Assembly: GCF_902826555.1 (NCBI RefSeq)
Contig: NZ_CADEFI010000001.1
Location: 200,971 to 264,970, forward strand
Reading direction: 5' to 3'
Origin: an uncultured Hyphomicrobium sp.
GTDB lineage: Bacteria; Pseudomonadota; Alphaproteobacteria; Rhizobiales; Hyphomicrobiaceae
Length of the DNA stretch: 64,000 bases
Both the position numbers and the translations under genes were made by a program. The stretch's first letter is position 1; each line of letters opens with the position of its first letter. The notes under the pieces are model-generated. The model saw only the letters and a program-made list of their open reading frames with translations. It made no database searches and had not been told where the DNA came from. Shown here piece by piece: positions 35,788 through 47,444 of the stretch.

Positions 35788-37167
35788 TCAGGCCGCGGCG
35801 GCTCTATCGAGGAGCTTGGCGATGGCTTGATGGGCTTTGGCGATTGCCTCGTCGCACGCGATGTAGGCGGGCGTTGCGGCTCCCCAATTCTGGTTGCGGA
35901 CCTCGTCGACCATCTTGGTAGCCTGTGCCTGGGCTGTGGCAAGGGCGGACGACAGGTCTGCGGCCAGCGCGGAGCCGCTGCCGGTCGTTTTGCAGATTTC
36001 GTCGGCCTCGGTCATGACGCCCGCCTGGGGAAGCTGGGGGGCGGTGGCCGAGACGGGGATGGCGCCGAGCAGGATTTGCGCGAGCTTACGCTTCCAGGAC
36101 AGCAACTCGGTGCCGACGCGGATGAGCGCCGAGCAACGGACGGGAAGCTCGGCGGTGTCGAAGGCCTTGCGGAGGATCCCCTCGCAGTCCTCGAGACGCT
36201 TGCCGATCTTCTGCACCTCGTCCTTGCTCTTGGTGGCCTTCTCGGAAATGCGCACGACGTTGTGTGTGATCTCGGTCGTGGCGGCGCGTTGCTGCTCGAG
36301 AACGTTCGAAAGGCTGCGGATGCGCTCTGCAACCTCGGCAACCTCGTCGCCCATGCTCTCGATGATGGTGCCGACCTGAGTTACGACCGAGCTACCCGAC
36401 GCGACGGATTTGAGGCTGTCGGCCACGGCGCCGCGGATCTCGCGCATCTCGCGCGTCAGGGCTTCGACGCGTGAGCGGATCTCTTGCGTCGCCTTGCCTG
36501 TTTCAACGGAAAGCGTCTTCACCTCGGCTGCGACGACGGCGAAGCCGCGGCCGGCTTCACCGGCGCGTGCGGCCTCGATGGTGGCGTTGAGGGCCAAGAG
36601 GTTGGTCTGGCGGGCGATGGAGTCGATCGAGGTCGCCATTTCGCCGATCTGGTCGACAGCCGATTGCAGAACGGCGACCTGTTCGCCGATCTTGCTCGAC
36701 TGGCCCTGGATGCTCGTCATGGCCTCGACGGCGGCGCGGCTATCGTTGATACAGCTGCGCATCGTGTCGCGCGCGTTCTCGGTTTGGGTCGCGCTCTGAG
36801 CGGAGACCGTCGAAAGCTCGGAAATGGAAGCTGCCATTTCCTCGACGGCGCTGGAGATCGAAACGGTCGACTGCGCCACTTCGCTGAAATCGTGCGAGAG
36901 CCAGCCGATGTTCACGGACGCCTCGCAGGCTTCCTTGCCGAGATCGCTGGCGAGGATGAGCTGGTTGGTGTTCGCCACCTGGACCATCGCGACAAGCCGG
37001 GCAAGGGCTTCGGATATAGGGCCGTCGATCGCGACGTTCATATGCAGCTTGGCGCGAATCAATTCTTCGATGGCCCCAACGAGCTCCTGCGGGGTGCTGC
37101 CGGTCGGGATCGTGGCTTGGGTCGCGACGGAGTTGTTGGAAACGCTCGAGCGGCGCATGGCAAACAC
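35788..37167 (-). CDS. Soluble methyl-accepting chemotaxis-like protein
   Basis: The GTG start at 37167 has AAGGAG upstream. The 459-residue protein lacks transmembrane segments. Residues about 90-330 are the MCP signalling coiled coil, with hairpin tip [20 protein letters not shown] followed by [15 protein letters not shown]. The N-terminal about 80 residues match no domain I recognise. The C-terminal about 120 residues ([15 protein letters not shown] onward) recall a degenerate CZB-type helical bundle but lack the expected His residues. A cytoplasmic sensor is inferred; no che genes are nearby. Confidence 0.83.
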   Translation of the reverse strand: MFAMRRSSVSNNSVATQATIPTGSTPQELVGAIEELIRAKLHMNVAIDGPISEALARLVAMVQVANTNQLILASDLGKEACEASVNIGWLSHDFSEVAQSTVSISSAVEEMAASISELSTVSAQSATQTENARDTMRSCINDSRAAVEAMTSIQGQSSKIGEQVAVLQSAVDQIGEMATSIDSIARQTNLLALNATIEAARAGEAGRGFAVVAAEVKTLSVETGKATQEIRSRVEALTREMREIRGAVADSLKSVASGSSVVTQVGTIIESMGDEVAEVAERIRSLSNVLEQQRAATTEITHNVVRISEKATKSKDEVQKIGKRLEDCEGILRKAFDTAELPVRCSALIRVGTELLSWKRKLAQILLGAIPVSATAPQLPQAGVMTEADEICKTTGSGSALAADLSSALATAQAQATKMVDEVRNQNWGAATPAYIACDEAIAKAHQAIAKLLDRAAAA

Positions 37168-37395
37168 TTCAGTTCTCCTTGGTCGTCAGAAGACGCTGCG
37201 CAAGCGGCACACTGGTCTCTTCACGCCGTCGTCTGCGACTTCAGGCGTGCCGCCAGATGATCCCGACTTACGTCGTTAGTTAGAATTAGAAGGCAGCCGT
37301 TAATGGCCGCTTAACCGGAAGATAGGTCTGCTGAATTTTATTCGTCCGTCTTGTGACGGTTTGCGGGGCGAGGATCGAAGGATGGGGTGGGCAGG

Positions 37396-38430
37396 CTAGC
37401 GCCGGTAGCCCGGGAGGCGCCGCAGCAGGTCCTCGATGGGGTTGTCGACCCAAGCCTCGGTGACGAAGCTGCGGTGGGTGACGTTTTCGCCGCCCGAGAG
37501 GAGCGCCACGTCGCCTTGATGCAGGGGGCGGTCCAGCTCGGTTGCATAGCCGATGTCGCGGGCGGTCAGGATCTCGGCCAGCTCGGAGTTCTTTTCGCGG
37601 GTCGAGCCGAGGTAAGCGCTGACGAAAAAGGCCGATCGGTCATTCTCGATCCAGGACGCGAATTTCCCGAGCTCGCCATAGAGCGCATCCAGCAGCACAA
37701 CGCCGCGAAGGCGTTTGTTGAGGCCGCCGTTGATCGCACACGATGCGGCCGCGAGGTATCCGCCGCTATAGGCGACGAAGATGACCGGCGCAGAGGCGAA
37801 GGTTCGCACGCTTTTTGGTCCGCCATGCAACTCGGCGAGTGCCGCGGCCGCTTCGCCCATGAAGCGACCGAAGGCGCCGGGTTCCCAGAATCTTCCGGCG
37901 CTCGAGTCGGCTGCATCGACGGCGAATTGTGGGGCGACCAGCACGGCGTTGGCGCCGGATCGCGAGATCTGGTCGGCGACGCGCTGGCGGCGCAGGACGT
38001 CGCGCTCGAGCGTCGCGCCATGACCGTGGAAAAAGACGATCATGACCGAGGGGCGGCGAACATCGAAGCCCTTCGGAATGTGTAGGAGCACGCGGTTATC
38101 GCTGTAGGTTTCGTCTTCCCAATAGAGTCGGCCGTAGGGTGTGGTGTGGCCGCGGCGGCCGTTCTCGCTAACGTCAAAGAACGGCCGTCCTGATCCCGGC
38201 ACGGCGCCGCGGTAGGGAAACGGCGCGGTCTGGAAGGGCACCAGCGCGGTTCGCGCCTGTTTCAACGGGGCCGAGCGGGACTGCACCGGCTGAGGTTTCG
38301 GAACTGCGGCGCGTTCCGGGGCGGGGGGTGTCTTGCTCCAGGACGGTGTCGCGAACGCAAGCGCCGCCGCCAAGCCTGCGGCGATCGCAAGGGCTTTTTC
38401 GGTGCTGCCGGTTCTGGACGCGCCCTTCAT
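37396..38430 (-). CDS. Secreted alpha/beta hydrolase-like protein
   Basis: The ATG at 38430 starts a signal peptide (EKALAIAAGLAAALAFATPS); a GTG at 38457 would add nine residues. A Pro/Ala-rich linker leads to an alpha/beta hydrolase-like domain with MIVFFHGHGATLERDVLRRQ, IFVAYSGGYLAAASC (likely nucleophile Ser in YSGGY) and VLLDALYGE. The C-terminal GENVTHRSFV may hold the catalytic His. The substrate is unknown and the protein is probably periplasmic. The 228-bp gap to the chemoreceptor gene on its left shows no further gene. Confidence 0.68.
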   Translation of the reverse strand: MKGASRTGSTEKALAIAAGLAAALAFATPSWSKTPPAPERAAVPKPQPVQSRSAPLKQARTALVPFQTAPFPYRGAVPGSGRPFFDVSENGRRGHTTPYGRLYWEDETYSDNRVLLHIPKGFDVRRPSVMIVFFHGHGATLERDVLRRQRVADQISRSGANAVLVAPQFAVDAADSSAGRFWEPGAFGRFMGEAAAALAELHGGPKSVRTFASAPVIFVAYSGGYLAAASCAINGGLNKRLRGVVLLDALYGELGKFASWIENDRSAFFVSAYLGSTREKNSELAEILTARDIGYATELDRPLHQGDVALLSGGENVTHRSFVTEAWVDNPIEDLLRRLPGYRR

Positions 38431-38596
38431 TGCCGCTCGCTGCTGGTGGCCATGCACGTTGTGCGCCCCGGGCTCGTTGGCGAGGCGTCGCTCACCCTAG
38501 TCCCGAGATGGTTTCCTGATGCTTTATGAACGTCCCATCCCTCCGGATGCTTAGAACTCAATCGTGTCGAGATGTTGGACGGGCAGGTGTGGGCCG

Positions 38597-38617
38597 ATTG
38601 CACGTAAGCGGTGCAAT
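38597..38617. promoter_or_regulatory. Inverted repeat upstream of the permease gene
   Basis: ATTGCAC (38597-38603) and GTGCAAT (38611-38617) form a perfect 7-bp inverted repeat with a 7-bp spacer, in the divergent region before 38710. It could be an operator; no regulator gene is adjacent. Confidence 0.35.
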
Positions 38618-38709
38618 TCTGCAACTCGGTAAGGGTCATTTCGAGGTTCGGCTTGTTGAATGGGGCGCTCCCTCCTAGGGTAAACCCATCAATTGTCATT
38701 CGGTTTTCC

Positions 38710-40074
38710 ATGCCCTTGTCCGCTGTTCCCTCCACGCCGGTTAGCGAACCGGCTGCACGGACCGTCTCGACCACGACCGCAACCGCGATCGCGGTTGCGG
38801 ATATGATCGGCATCGGCGTGTTCACGAGCCTCGGATTCCAGCTCGCGTCCATTCCCTCCGGGTTCGCCATCCTCATGCTTTGGATCGTTGGCGGCTTGGC
38901 TGCGCTGGGCGGCGCGCTCTCCTATGCGGAGCTCGCGGTGGCGTTTCCCCGTTCGGGAGGGGAGTACAATTTCCTGTCGCGCATCTATCACCCGGCGGTC
39001 GGTTTCATGGCCGGATGGGTTTCGGCGACGGTCGGTTTTGCGGCGCCTGTTGCGCTGGCAGCGATGGCGTTCGGTGAATACTTCGCCGGTGTGGTGCCGG
39101 GCTCGCCGCCTCTGCTGCTCGGTCTCGCGGTCGCCTGGGGCGTGACGCTCGTTCATCTGTCGGGGGCCAAGCCTGGGGCCGCGTTCCAGAATATATCTAC
39201 GGCCATCAAGGTGGCGCTGATCACGGCTTTCATCATTGCAGGTTTCAGCGTGGCGGATCCGCAGCCGATCTCGTTCCTGCCGCAACCCGGCGATCTCGGT
39301 CACATCCTGTCGGCGCCGTTTGCCGTGAGCCTCGTGTTCGTCATGTACTCGTATTCCGGTTGGAACGCGGCCACCTATATCGCGGGCGATGTGCGGGATC
39401 CGGCGCGGAGCCTGCCGCTGGCCATGCTCGTGGCGACGCTCGTGGTGATGGTGCTCTATGTGGCGCTCAACGCCGTGTTTCTCTATACGACGCCGATCTC
39501 GGCCATGGCGGGTCAGCTCAACGTGGCGCAGATCGCGGGCGAGCACATTTTCGGCGTGACGGGAGGGCGCGTGGTCGCCGCCTTGATCTGCATCGGCCTC
39601 ATCTCCGCGATCAGCGCCATGATGTGGATCGGCCCGCGCGTGACGGTGGCGATGGGCGAAGATTTTCCGCTGCTCGAGGTGTTGGCGCGGCGCTCGGCGA
39701 CCGGCGTTCCGGTGCCTGCGCTTACGGTGCAGATTCTGGTCGTGACGGTGCTGCTTCTGACGCAGAGTTTCGAGGCGGTGCTCGACTTCATCCAGTTCAG
39801 CCTGACGCTGTGCTCGTTTCTTGCCGTGCTCGGCGTGATCGTGTTGCGCGTCACGCGCCCGGATCTGCCACGTCCCTACAAGGTGTGGGCCTACCCGCTG
39901 ACGCCGCTGGTGTTTCTCGCGATCACGGGCTTCATGATGTACTACCTCGTTTCGGAAAGGCCGCTGCAGTCACTCGCCAGCCTCGGTCTGATGGCGTCGG
40001 GTCTCGTGCTCTTCTTTTTGTCGCGGCGCGATGCTCTTCGCGGCGAGGATCTTCAAAGGGCGGTCAAGGGATGA
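38710..40074 (+). CDS. APC superfamily amino-acid permease
   Basis: This 454-residue protein has about 12 predicted helices. APC-family marks are IAVADMIGIGVFTSLGFQ in helix 1, GALSYAELAVAFPRSGGEYNF, and MYSYSGWNAATYIAGDVRDP in the middle. It should exchange or import amino acids or amines across the inner membrane. The ATG at 38710 has no clear ribosome site, and the frame stays open upstream to 38611, so the start is uncertain. The stop overlaps the next start as ATGA. Confidence 0.82.
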   Translation: MPLSAVPSTPVSEPAARTVSTTTATAIAVADMIGIGVFTSLGFQLASIPSGFAILMLWIVGGLAALGGALSYAELAVAFPRSGGEYNFLSRIYHPAVGFMAGWVSATVGFAAPVALAAMAFGEYFAGVVPGSPPLLLGLAVAWGVTLVHLSGAKPGAAFQNISTAIKVALITAFIIAGFSVADPQPISFLPQPGDLGHILSAPFAVSLVFVMYSYSGWNAATYIAGDVRDPARSLPLAMLVATLVVMVLYVALNAVFLYTTPISAMAGQLNVAQIAGEHIFGVTGGRVVAALICIGLISAISAMMWIGPRVTVAMGEDFPLLEVLARRSATGVPVPALTVQILVVTVLLLTQSFEAVLDFIQFSLTLCSFLAVLGVIVLRVTRPDLPRPYKVWAYPLTPLVFLAITGFMMYYLVSERPLQSLASLGLMASGLVLFFLSRRDALRGEDLQRAVKG

Positions 40075-41198
40075 TCAAGGCCATGAGATTGAGTGCAGCG
40101 CTCGTCGCCGTGTTGCTGCTCGCGCCCGCGAGCGCCTGGGCGCAGGCAACGACGAACGTGGCAACCGCCGATGACAATGCGCGCGTGATCGCCGGGATGA
40201 CACCTTCGACCGGATCGCCGCTCGAGCCGTTGACGCGGGATGCGTCCTGGCAAGCCCACGCGAAGTATTTCGACAAGGCATGGGCCGGGCTCGAGCAGCG
40301 TCAGCTCAGCAAGATCAAGGCATGGTCGGCTAAGAACGTCACGTCGCGCAAGCCGGTGCTTTTCTACATGTTCAGCGGTCCCGACTTCCTCTACGCGGAT
40401 GCTTTTTTCCAAGGGGCGTCCACGTATGTGCTGTCCGGGCTGGAGCCTGTGGGCAAAGTGCCGGACCTCGTGGCGTTGCCCGCCCGGTCGCTCGGCGGCG
40501 AGCTCAGGGGCCTCCAGCAGTCGCTCAATTCCGTTCTGTCGTTCAGCTTCTTCATTACCAAGAAGATGAAGACGGAGCTTCGCGATGGGCGGCTCACGGG
40601 GACGCTGCCGATCCTCTATACGTTCCTCGCGCGGAGCGGGAAAACCATCAAGGACGCTCAACTGGTGACGCTGAACACGGATGGGACCGTGACGCCGACC
40701 ACGGGTGAGATCCCGAAGGGGGCGAGCCCGGGGGCGAAGATCACGTTCTCGTCCGGGAGCGGGGCGGATCAGACGCTCTACTATTTCAATACCGACCTTT
40801 CGGACTCGGGGCTCAAGACGAGCGGCTTCCTCGCGTTCTGCAAGGGGCTCGGCCAAGGCGACAGTTTCGTGAAGAGCGCGTCGTACCTGATGCACTCGGA
40901 CAATTTTGCGACCGTGCGCGACTTCATCGTCCAGAACACGGCGACGTTGGTGCAGGACGACTCCGGCGTGCCGCTGCGCTTTCTCGAGGAGAAAAGCTGG
41001 CGCATCTCGGCGTTCGGGCGCTACCTGAACCCGATTTCGATTTTCTCGCGCAGCACCTATCAGCCGAAGATGCGGGAGCTCTTTACCAAGACGGCGCAGC
41101 CCCTGGATTTCGGCATCGGGTACCGGTGGCGGCCCAACGAATCCAATCTGCTGCTTGCGGTTAGGGAGGCCGGGGCCCGGGCAGATGCGAAGCCCTGA
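40071..41198 (+). CDS. Secreted protein of unknown function, coupled to the permease
   Basis: The ATG at 40071 overlaps the permease stop. A signal peptide (SAALVAVLLLAPASAWAQA) is followed by a soluble domain of about 350 residues. Recognisable stretches are RKPVLFYMFSGPDFLYADAF, LNSVLSFSFFITKKMKTEL, YYFNTDLSDSGLK, SASYLMHSDNFATVRDFI and FGIGYRWRPNESNLLLAVR. I do not recognise the family. Export plus translational coupling suggests that it assists or follows the permease. The frame is open far upstream, but that part lies inside the permease gene. Confidence 0.72.
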   Translation: MIKAMRLSAALVAVLLLAPASAWAQATTNVATADDNARVIAGMTPSTGSPLEPLTRDASWQAHAKYFDKAWAGLEQRQLSKIKAWSAKNVTSRKPVLFYMFSGPDFLYADAFFQGASTYVLSGLEPVGKVPDLVALPARSLGGELRGLQQSLNSVLSFSFFITKKMKTELRDGRLTGTLPILYTFLARSGKTIKDAQLVTLNTDGTVTPTTGEIPKGASPGAKITFSSGSGADQTLYYFNTDLSDSGLKTSGFLAFCKGLGQGDSFVKSASYLMHSDNFATVRDFIVQNTATLVQDDSGVPLRFLEEKSWRISAFGRYLNPISIFSRSTYQPKMRELFTKTAQPLDFGIGYRWRPNESNLLLAVREAGARADAKP

Positions 41199-41405
41199 CG
41201 GGCGATCTGCTCGTGATCTTTCCGCACCGCGGAAGACGCAATTGCCCTGGCTGCTGCTCTCGCGGCACTTTGCCTAGCTTCAGACTACATTGTACCCTAT
41301 CCGAACATTGCTTCGGGGGAGCCGGTCAGGTGTTCGAAGCAGCCGGAGCCTGACGTCGCGTACGTCCGGTCCGAAGCGAATGGCGTAGGGTTCGGGGAGG
41401 TTTGC

Positions 41406-43322
41406 GTGGCCACCGTCGTCACTGTTCACGGCACGTTCGTGCATTCGGCAGGAACGGCGGATGCGCTCAATGTCGGAACGCAAAGCGAGGCTCAGTGGTG
41501 GCAGCAGGGCAGTGAGCTCGATGCCGATCTGCAAGCCTTCGTCTCGGGTGCAGACGGCAGCCCGGTGGAGGTGGTGCCTTTCACCTGGAGCTCGCTCAAC
41601 AGCGAGATCGACCGGCGTCATGCAGGCTCCGAGCTGCTCAAAGTCCTGAGGGGACTCGACGCCAGGGGCGAGCCCTACTGTGTCATCGGCCATAGCCACG
41701 GCGGGTCGGTGGTCGCCTCGGCTCTGATCGAGAGCGTTGCCAGACGGAACCCTCTCACGCATCTCAAGCGCTGGATTACGGTCGGCACGCCCTTCGTCGG
41801 GATGCGCAAGGAGCGCTTTCTGTTCACGCGACTGACTCTGCCGCGCAAGGTGATGTTCGTCGCCTCGCTGATGCTGTTCATGATGTTCATGTTCTACGTC
41901 GCCGGCGAGCTTTTCGGACAGGGGTTCCGGTTCCGCAGCGAGCGCTACTACACGGCGCTGCTGTTCAACGGCGTGATGATGACGTTGCCGATCCTGTTCT
42001 TCTACATCGTGTTCCGCGTTCTCGATGGGCGCGAGTTGATGGGCTACAGCCGCGGGGCGGTGCAGCGCGCGCGCGACTACTACGCCGACAAATGGCTGCC
42101 GCTCTGTCACAAGGACGACGAAGCGGTTCAGGGTCTGCGCTACCTGCCCAAGGTGAAGCTGCATTTCTTCGACAAGGATTTCGCGACCTCGACGATCACC
42201 AAGGGCTCGGTCGTAGCGCTGCCCATTGTCTATCTGCTCGTGGTCACGTCGCCCACGATCATGCTCGGCATCTCGGATTTTCTGCAGAGCCGGATTTACG
42301 ACGTGCAGGAATTTGCCGACGAGGATGCGGCGGCAACGCAAGCGCGCCAGGAGCTCAAGGCGCTGCAAGACCGCATGCAAGCGGCACGGGAGCAGGCGGA
42401 AAAAGGCGGGCTGGATCCGGCCGCTGCGGAAGAGGCGCGTCAGCGCATGCGCGGCATTCGCCTGCAGATGCGCGCCAAGCGGAGCATCCTGGAGAAGTCG
42501 TTTCCGCAGTTTGCTCAGGTGGAGCGGGCGCAGCGCTTCAAGCGGCGTTTTCTCACACGTGAAGGCAAGCCGTGCGAAGGCGGTCGCCTATGCGGCGGCG
42601 GGCACGATTATGCGCTCAACAGCAAGCTTCTCTTCCACGTGGTCACGGATGAGCTTTCGAGCGCGGTGGTCGATGACGGGCTTTTTGCGGGCGCGCTCGG
42701 CAACATTCTCAAGCTGCTGGTGCCGATCGTCCTCGTTCCGCTCGTGTTCGCCGTGTTTGCGCTCGGTATTCTGGCCGTGATCGAGTACCTCGCGACGTAC
42801 GTCAGCTTGCTCCTCAGTCGCGGGCTCAATGCGTTGACGCTATCGGAGGTGAAGCGATCGACCTTCGGCAACGACACCGAAGGCGAGGTCGTGCTGGGCG
42901 CGGACTATGGTCCGTCCTGGCTCGAGCCGGTCACCTGCCTGCTGCCTGCGGAGATCAGCGACCAGATCACGGATCGCAGCAATTCGATGGCCACGCAATC
43001 GCTCTACAAGTTCCGCAACGCGATCAGCACGCTCGCGTTCTCGGACGAGGACAACAAGGGCGGTGTCATCACCAACTACCTGTCGTGGAAGGAGCTGGTG
43101 CACACCTGCTATTTCGACGTTGCGGCATTCCGAAAGCTCGTGGCGCTGGCCATCAGCCAGGCGGAAGGCTTCATGCCGACCCAAGCGCTCCTGCACGACG
43201 GTGATTTCCAGCGCACCGGTCAGTGGGTGGCCGATCTCGGGCGCAAGCTCGATGTGGATCCCGAAACCGGTGTCGTGGTCACGCACAATCCGATTCAGCG
43301 ACCGGTGCCGTTCCCGGTGTGA
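41406..43322 (+). CDS. Multi-pass membrane alpha/beta hydrolase-like protein
   Basis: The GTG at 41406 has GGGGAGG upstream. The 638-residue protein begins with a hydrolase core (TVVTVHGTFVHSAGTAD), with the nucleophile elbow VIGHSHGGSVVASALIE near residues 94-110 and WITVGTPFVGM. Transmembrane helices are predicted at about 148-170, 183-205, 268-288 and 438-475. A charged coiled-coil stretch lies at about 300-350 (ARQELKALQDRMQAAREQAE). The GHSHGG elbow resembles lipase or PGAP1-like esterases. The substrate is unknown, and no immunity or secretion genes are nearby. Confidence 0.68.
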   Translation: MATVVTVHGTFVHSAGTADALNVGTQSEAQWWQQGSELDADLQAFVSGADGSPVEVVPFTWSSLNSEIDRRHAGSELLKVLRGLDARGEPYCVIGHSHGGSVVASALIESVARRNPLTHLKRWITVGTPFVGMRKERFLFTRLTLPRKVMFVASLMLFMMFMFYVAGELFGQGFRFRSERYYTALLFNGVMMTLPILFFYIVFRVLDGRELMGYSRGAVQRARDYYADKWLPLCHKDDEAVQGLRYLPKVKLHFFDKDFATSTITKGSVVALPIVYLLVVTSPTIMLGISDFLQSRIYDVQEFADEDAAATQARQELKALQDRMQAAREQAEKGGLDPAAAEEARQRMRGIRLQMRAKRSILEKSFPQFAQVERAQRFKRRFLTREGKPCEGGRLCGGGHDYALNSKLLFHVVTDELSSAVVDDGLFAGALGNILKLLVPIVLVPLVFAVFALGILAVIEYLATYVSLLLSRGLNALTLSEVKRSTFGNDTEGEVVLGADYGPSWLEPVTCLLPAEISDQITDRSNSMATQSLYKFRNAISTLAFSDEDNKGGVITNYLSWKELVHTCYFDVAAFRKLVALAISQAEGFMPTQALLHDGDFQRTGQWVADLGRKLDVDPETGVVVTHNPIQRPVPFPV

Positions 43323-43358
43323 GGGATCGCGGCACGCGCTTGTGCTGTCTTGCGTGGT

Positions 43359-45005
43359 CTAGGTCTTGATCTCGAGGAACTCGATCTCGGGATTGCGGCT
43401 GGCGTTGTAGTTGAGCGTAAAGACCGAGGCGGGCAAATAGACGTACTCGCCGTCGAGATCGGTGGCGACCGACGAACGGTTAGCCTCGATGAAGCGCTTC
43501 AGCGCGACAGGATCCTTGGCGCGGATCCAGCGCACCGCGTCGCAGGGGGCCGGGTCGAAGTCGGTCTTCAGCCCGTATTCGTGCACGAGCCTGTCGGCGA
43601 GCACATCGAGCTGCAACGCGCCGATGACTCCGACCACGGGCTGGGTTCCGTCGATGGGCGAGAACACCTGCACGACGCCCTCCTCGGCCATCTCGCGGAT
43701 AGCGTCCTTCAGCTTCTTGGCCTTGATGGCGTCCTCAAGCCGGATGCGGCGCAGGATTTCGGGGGCGAAGCTCGGGATGCCGAGGAAGGTCACGTCCTCG
43801 CCCTCGGTCAGCGCGTCGCCGATCCTGAGCGTGCCGCGGTTTGGAATGCCGACCACGTCGCCTGCGAAGGCTTCCTCGGCAATCGAGCGGTCCTGGGCAA
43901 AGAAGAATTGCGGCGCTGTGAGTGCCATGGTCTTGCCGGAACGCACATGCTTCACCTTCATGCCGCGCGAGAGTTTGCCCGAGCAGACACGCATAAAGGC
44001 GATGCGATCGCGGTGGTTCGGATCCATGTTGGCCTGGATCTTGAAAATGATTCCTGTCATGGCGGGTTCGGTCGCCACGATTTCGCGATTGGCGGCATGC
44101 TGCGTGCGCGGAGGTGGGGCGAAGGTCTTGAGCGCGTCGAGAACGTCGCGGACGCCGAAATTCTTCAAGGCCGATCCGAAGTACACGGGCGTCAGCGCGC
44201 CGTGCTGGAAGGATTCGAGATCGAACTTGCCGCAGGCTTCGGCGACGAGATCTATTTCCTCGCGCCAGCGCTGATAGGCATCGGGCTCCATGATCTGGCC
44301 GAACAGCGGATCGTCGGGGCCGCTGATCGGAATACCGTCGAAGTTCTCGTCGAGGCGGCGCACGCGCGGCTGATAGAGATCGTAGGTACCGCGGAAGTCG
44401 CGGCCCTGACCGATCGGCCACACCATCGGCGCCGTGTCGAGCGCCAGCGTTTTCTCGATCTCGTCCAGGAGGTCGAGCGGCTCCTTGGCCTCGCGGTCGA
44501 GCTTGTTGATGAAGGTCACGATTGGGATGTCGCGCATGCGGCAGATCTCGAACAGCTTGCGCGTTCGTGTCTCGATGCCGCGCGCGGCGTCGATCACCAT
44601 GATGGCGCTGTCGACTGCGGTCAGCGTGCGATAGGTGTCGTCCGAGAAGTCCTCGTGGCCCGGCGTGTCGAGCAGGTTGAAGACGGCGCCGCCGTACTCG
44701 AAGGTCATGACGGACGTGGCGACGGAGATGCCGCGCGCCTTCTCGATGGCCATCCAGTCGGAGCGCGTGGCGCGCCCGTCCTTCTTCGCCTTGACCTGGC
44801 CGGCGAGCTGAATGGCGCCGCCGAACAGGAGCAGCTTCTCGGTCAGTGTCGTCTTGCCGGCATCGGGGTGCGAGATGATCGCAAACGTGCGCCGCCTGCC
44901 GATCTCGTCGGCGAGCTTCTGGTCTGCGGCCGCTGATTTTCTCGCGGGGGGCGCCGGCGCCTCGTCCGGGCTGGCTACCGTTCCCGATAAACTGTCGTCG
45001 CTCAT
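43359..45005 (-). CDS. prfC: Peptide chain release factor 3
   Basis: The ATG at 45005 is chosen over a TTG one codon upstream, giving 548 residues. This GTPase removes RF1/RF2 from the ribosome after termination. The P-loop is SHPDAGKTTLTEKLLLFGG, the switch II motif LLDTPGHEDFS, and NKLD sits in FINKLDREAKEP. RF3-specific stretches are DWMAIEKARGISVATSVMTF and VGVIGALQLDVLADRL. An about 30-residue Ala/Pro-rich N-terminal extension precedes the G domain. Confidence 0.96.
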   Translation of the reverse strand: MSDDSLSGTVASPDEAPAPPARKSAAADQKLADEIGRRRTFAIISHPDAGKTTLTEKLLLFGGAIQLAGQVKAKKDGRATRSDWMAIEKARGISVATSVMTFEYGGAVFNLLDTPGHEDFSDDTYRTLTAVDSAIMVIDAARGIETRTRKLFEICRMRDIPIVTFINKLDREAKEPLDLLDEIEKTLALDTAPMVWPIGQGRDFRGTYDLYQPRVRRLDENFDGIPISGPDDPLFGQIMEPDAYQRWREEIDLVAEACGKFDLESFQHGALTPVYFGSALKNFGVRDVLDALKTFAPPPRTQHAANREIVATEPAMTGIIFKIQANMDPNHRDRIAFMRVCSGKLSRGMKVKHVRSGKTMALTAPQFFFAQDRSIAEEAFAGDVVGIPNRGTLRIGDALTEGEDVTFLGIPSFAPEILRRIRLEDAIKAKKLKDAIREMAEEGVVQVFSPIDGTQPVVGVIGALQLDVLADRLVHEYGLKTDFDPAPCDAVRWIRAKDPVALKRFIEANRSSVATDLDGEYVYLPASVFTLNYNASRNPEIEFLEIKT

Positions 45006-45085
45006 CAAGTCCTACTCAGAAAAGTCGATTTGCCGGGGTCTATAGCATCGTTTGCGGGGATGTGCAGGGGCCGCTACACCGCAGG

Positions 45086-45216
45086 TGTCATCCTAGGCCT
45101 AGTGCCGAGGATCCGGGGGGCTGCAAGAGCGCGATTATTTGAGATGCGGCGCAGCCTCCTGCAGCAGCGTTCCCTCCGTGGTTAAATGGATCCTCGGGAG
45201 AAGCCCGAGGATGACA
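45086..45216. repeat. Inverted-repeat element between prfC and recQ
   Basis: The left arm (45086-45114, TGTCATCCT...CCGAGGATCC) pairs with the right arm (45188-45216, GGATCCTCGGG...AGGATGACA), with a few mismatches in the middle. The arms enclose 73 bp that include a further short hairpin. The right arm is itself a small CCTCGGG/CCCGAGG palindrome. It has the form of a non-coding, MITE-like or REP-like element in the 246-bp intergenic region. Confidence 0.65.
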
Positions 45217-45251
45217 GTTGGGCCGACGTGCCCTTTGTCCCTTAAATGGCG

Positions 45252-47444
<2,193 letters not shown>

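Noticed and set aside
39360..40070. Upstream in-frame extension of the secreted protein at 40071
   Set aside because: The extension lies inside the permease gene and would hide the signal peptide; the ATG at 40071 fits coupling and export.
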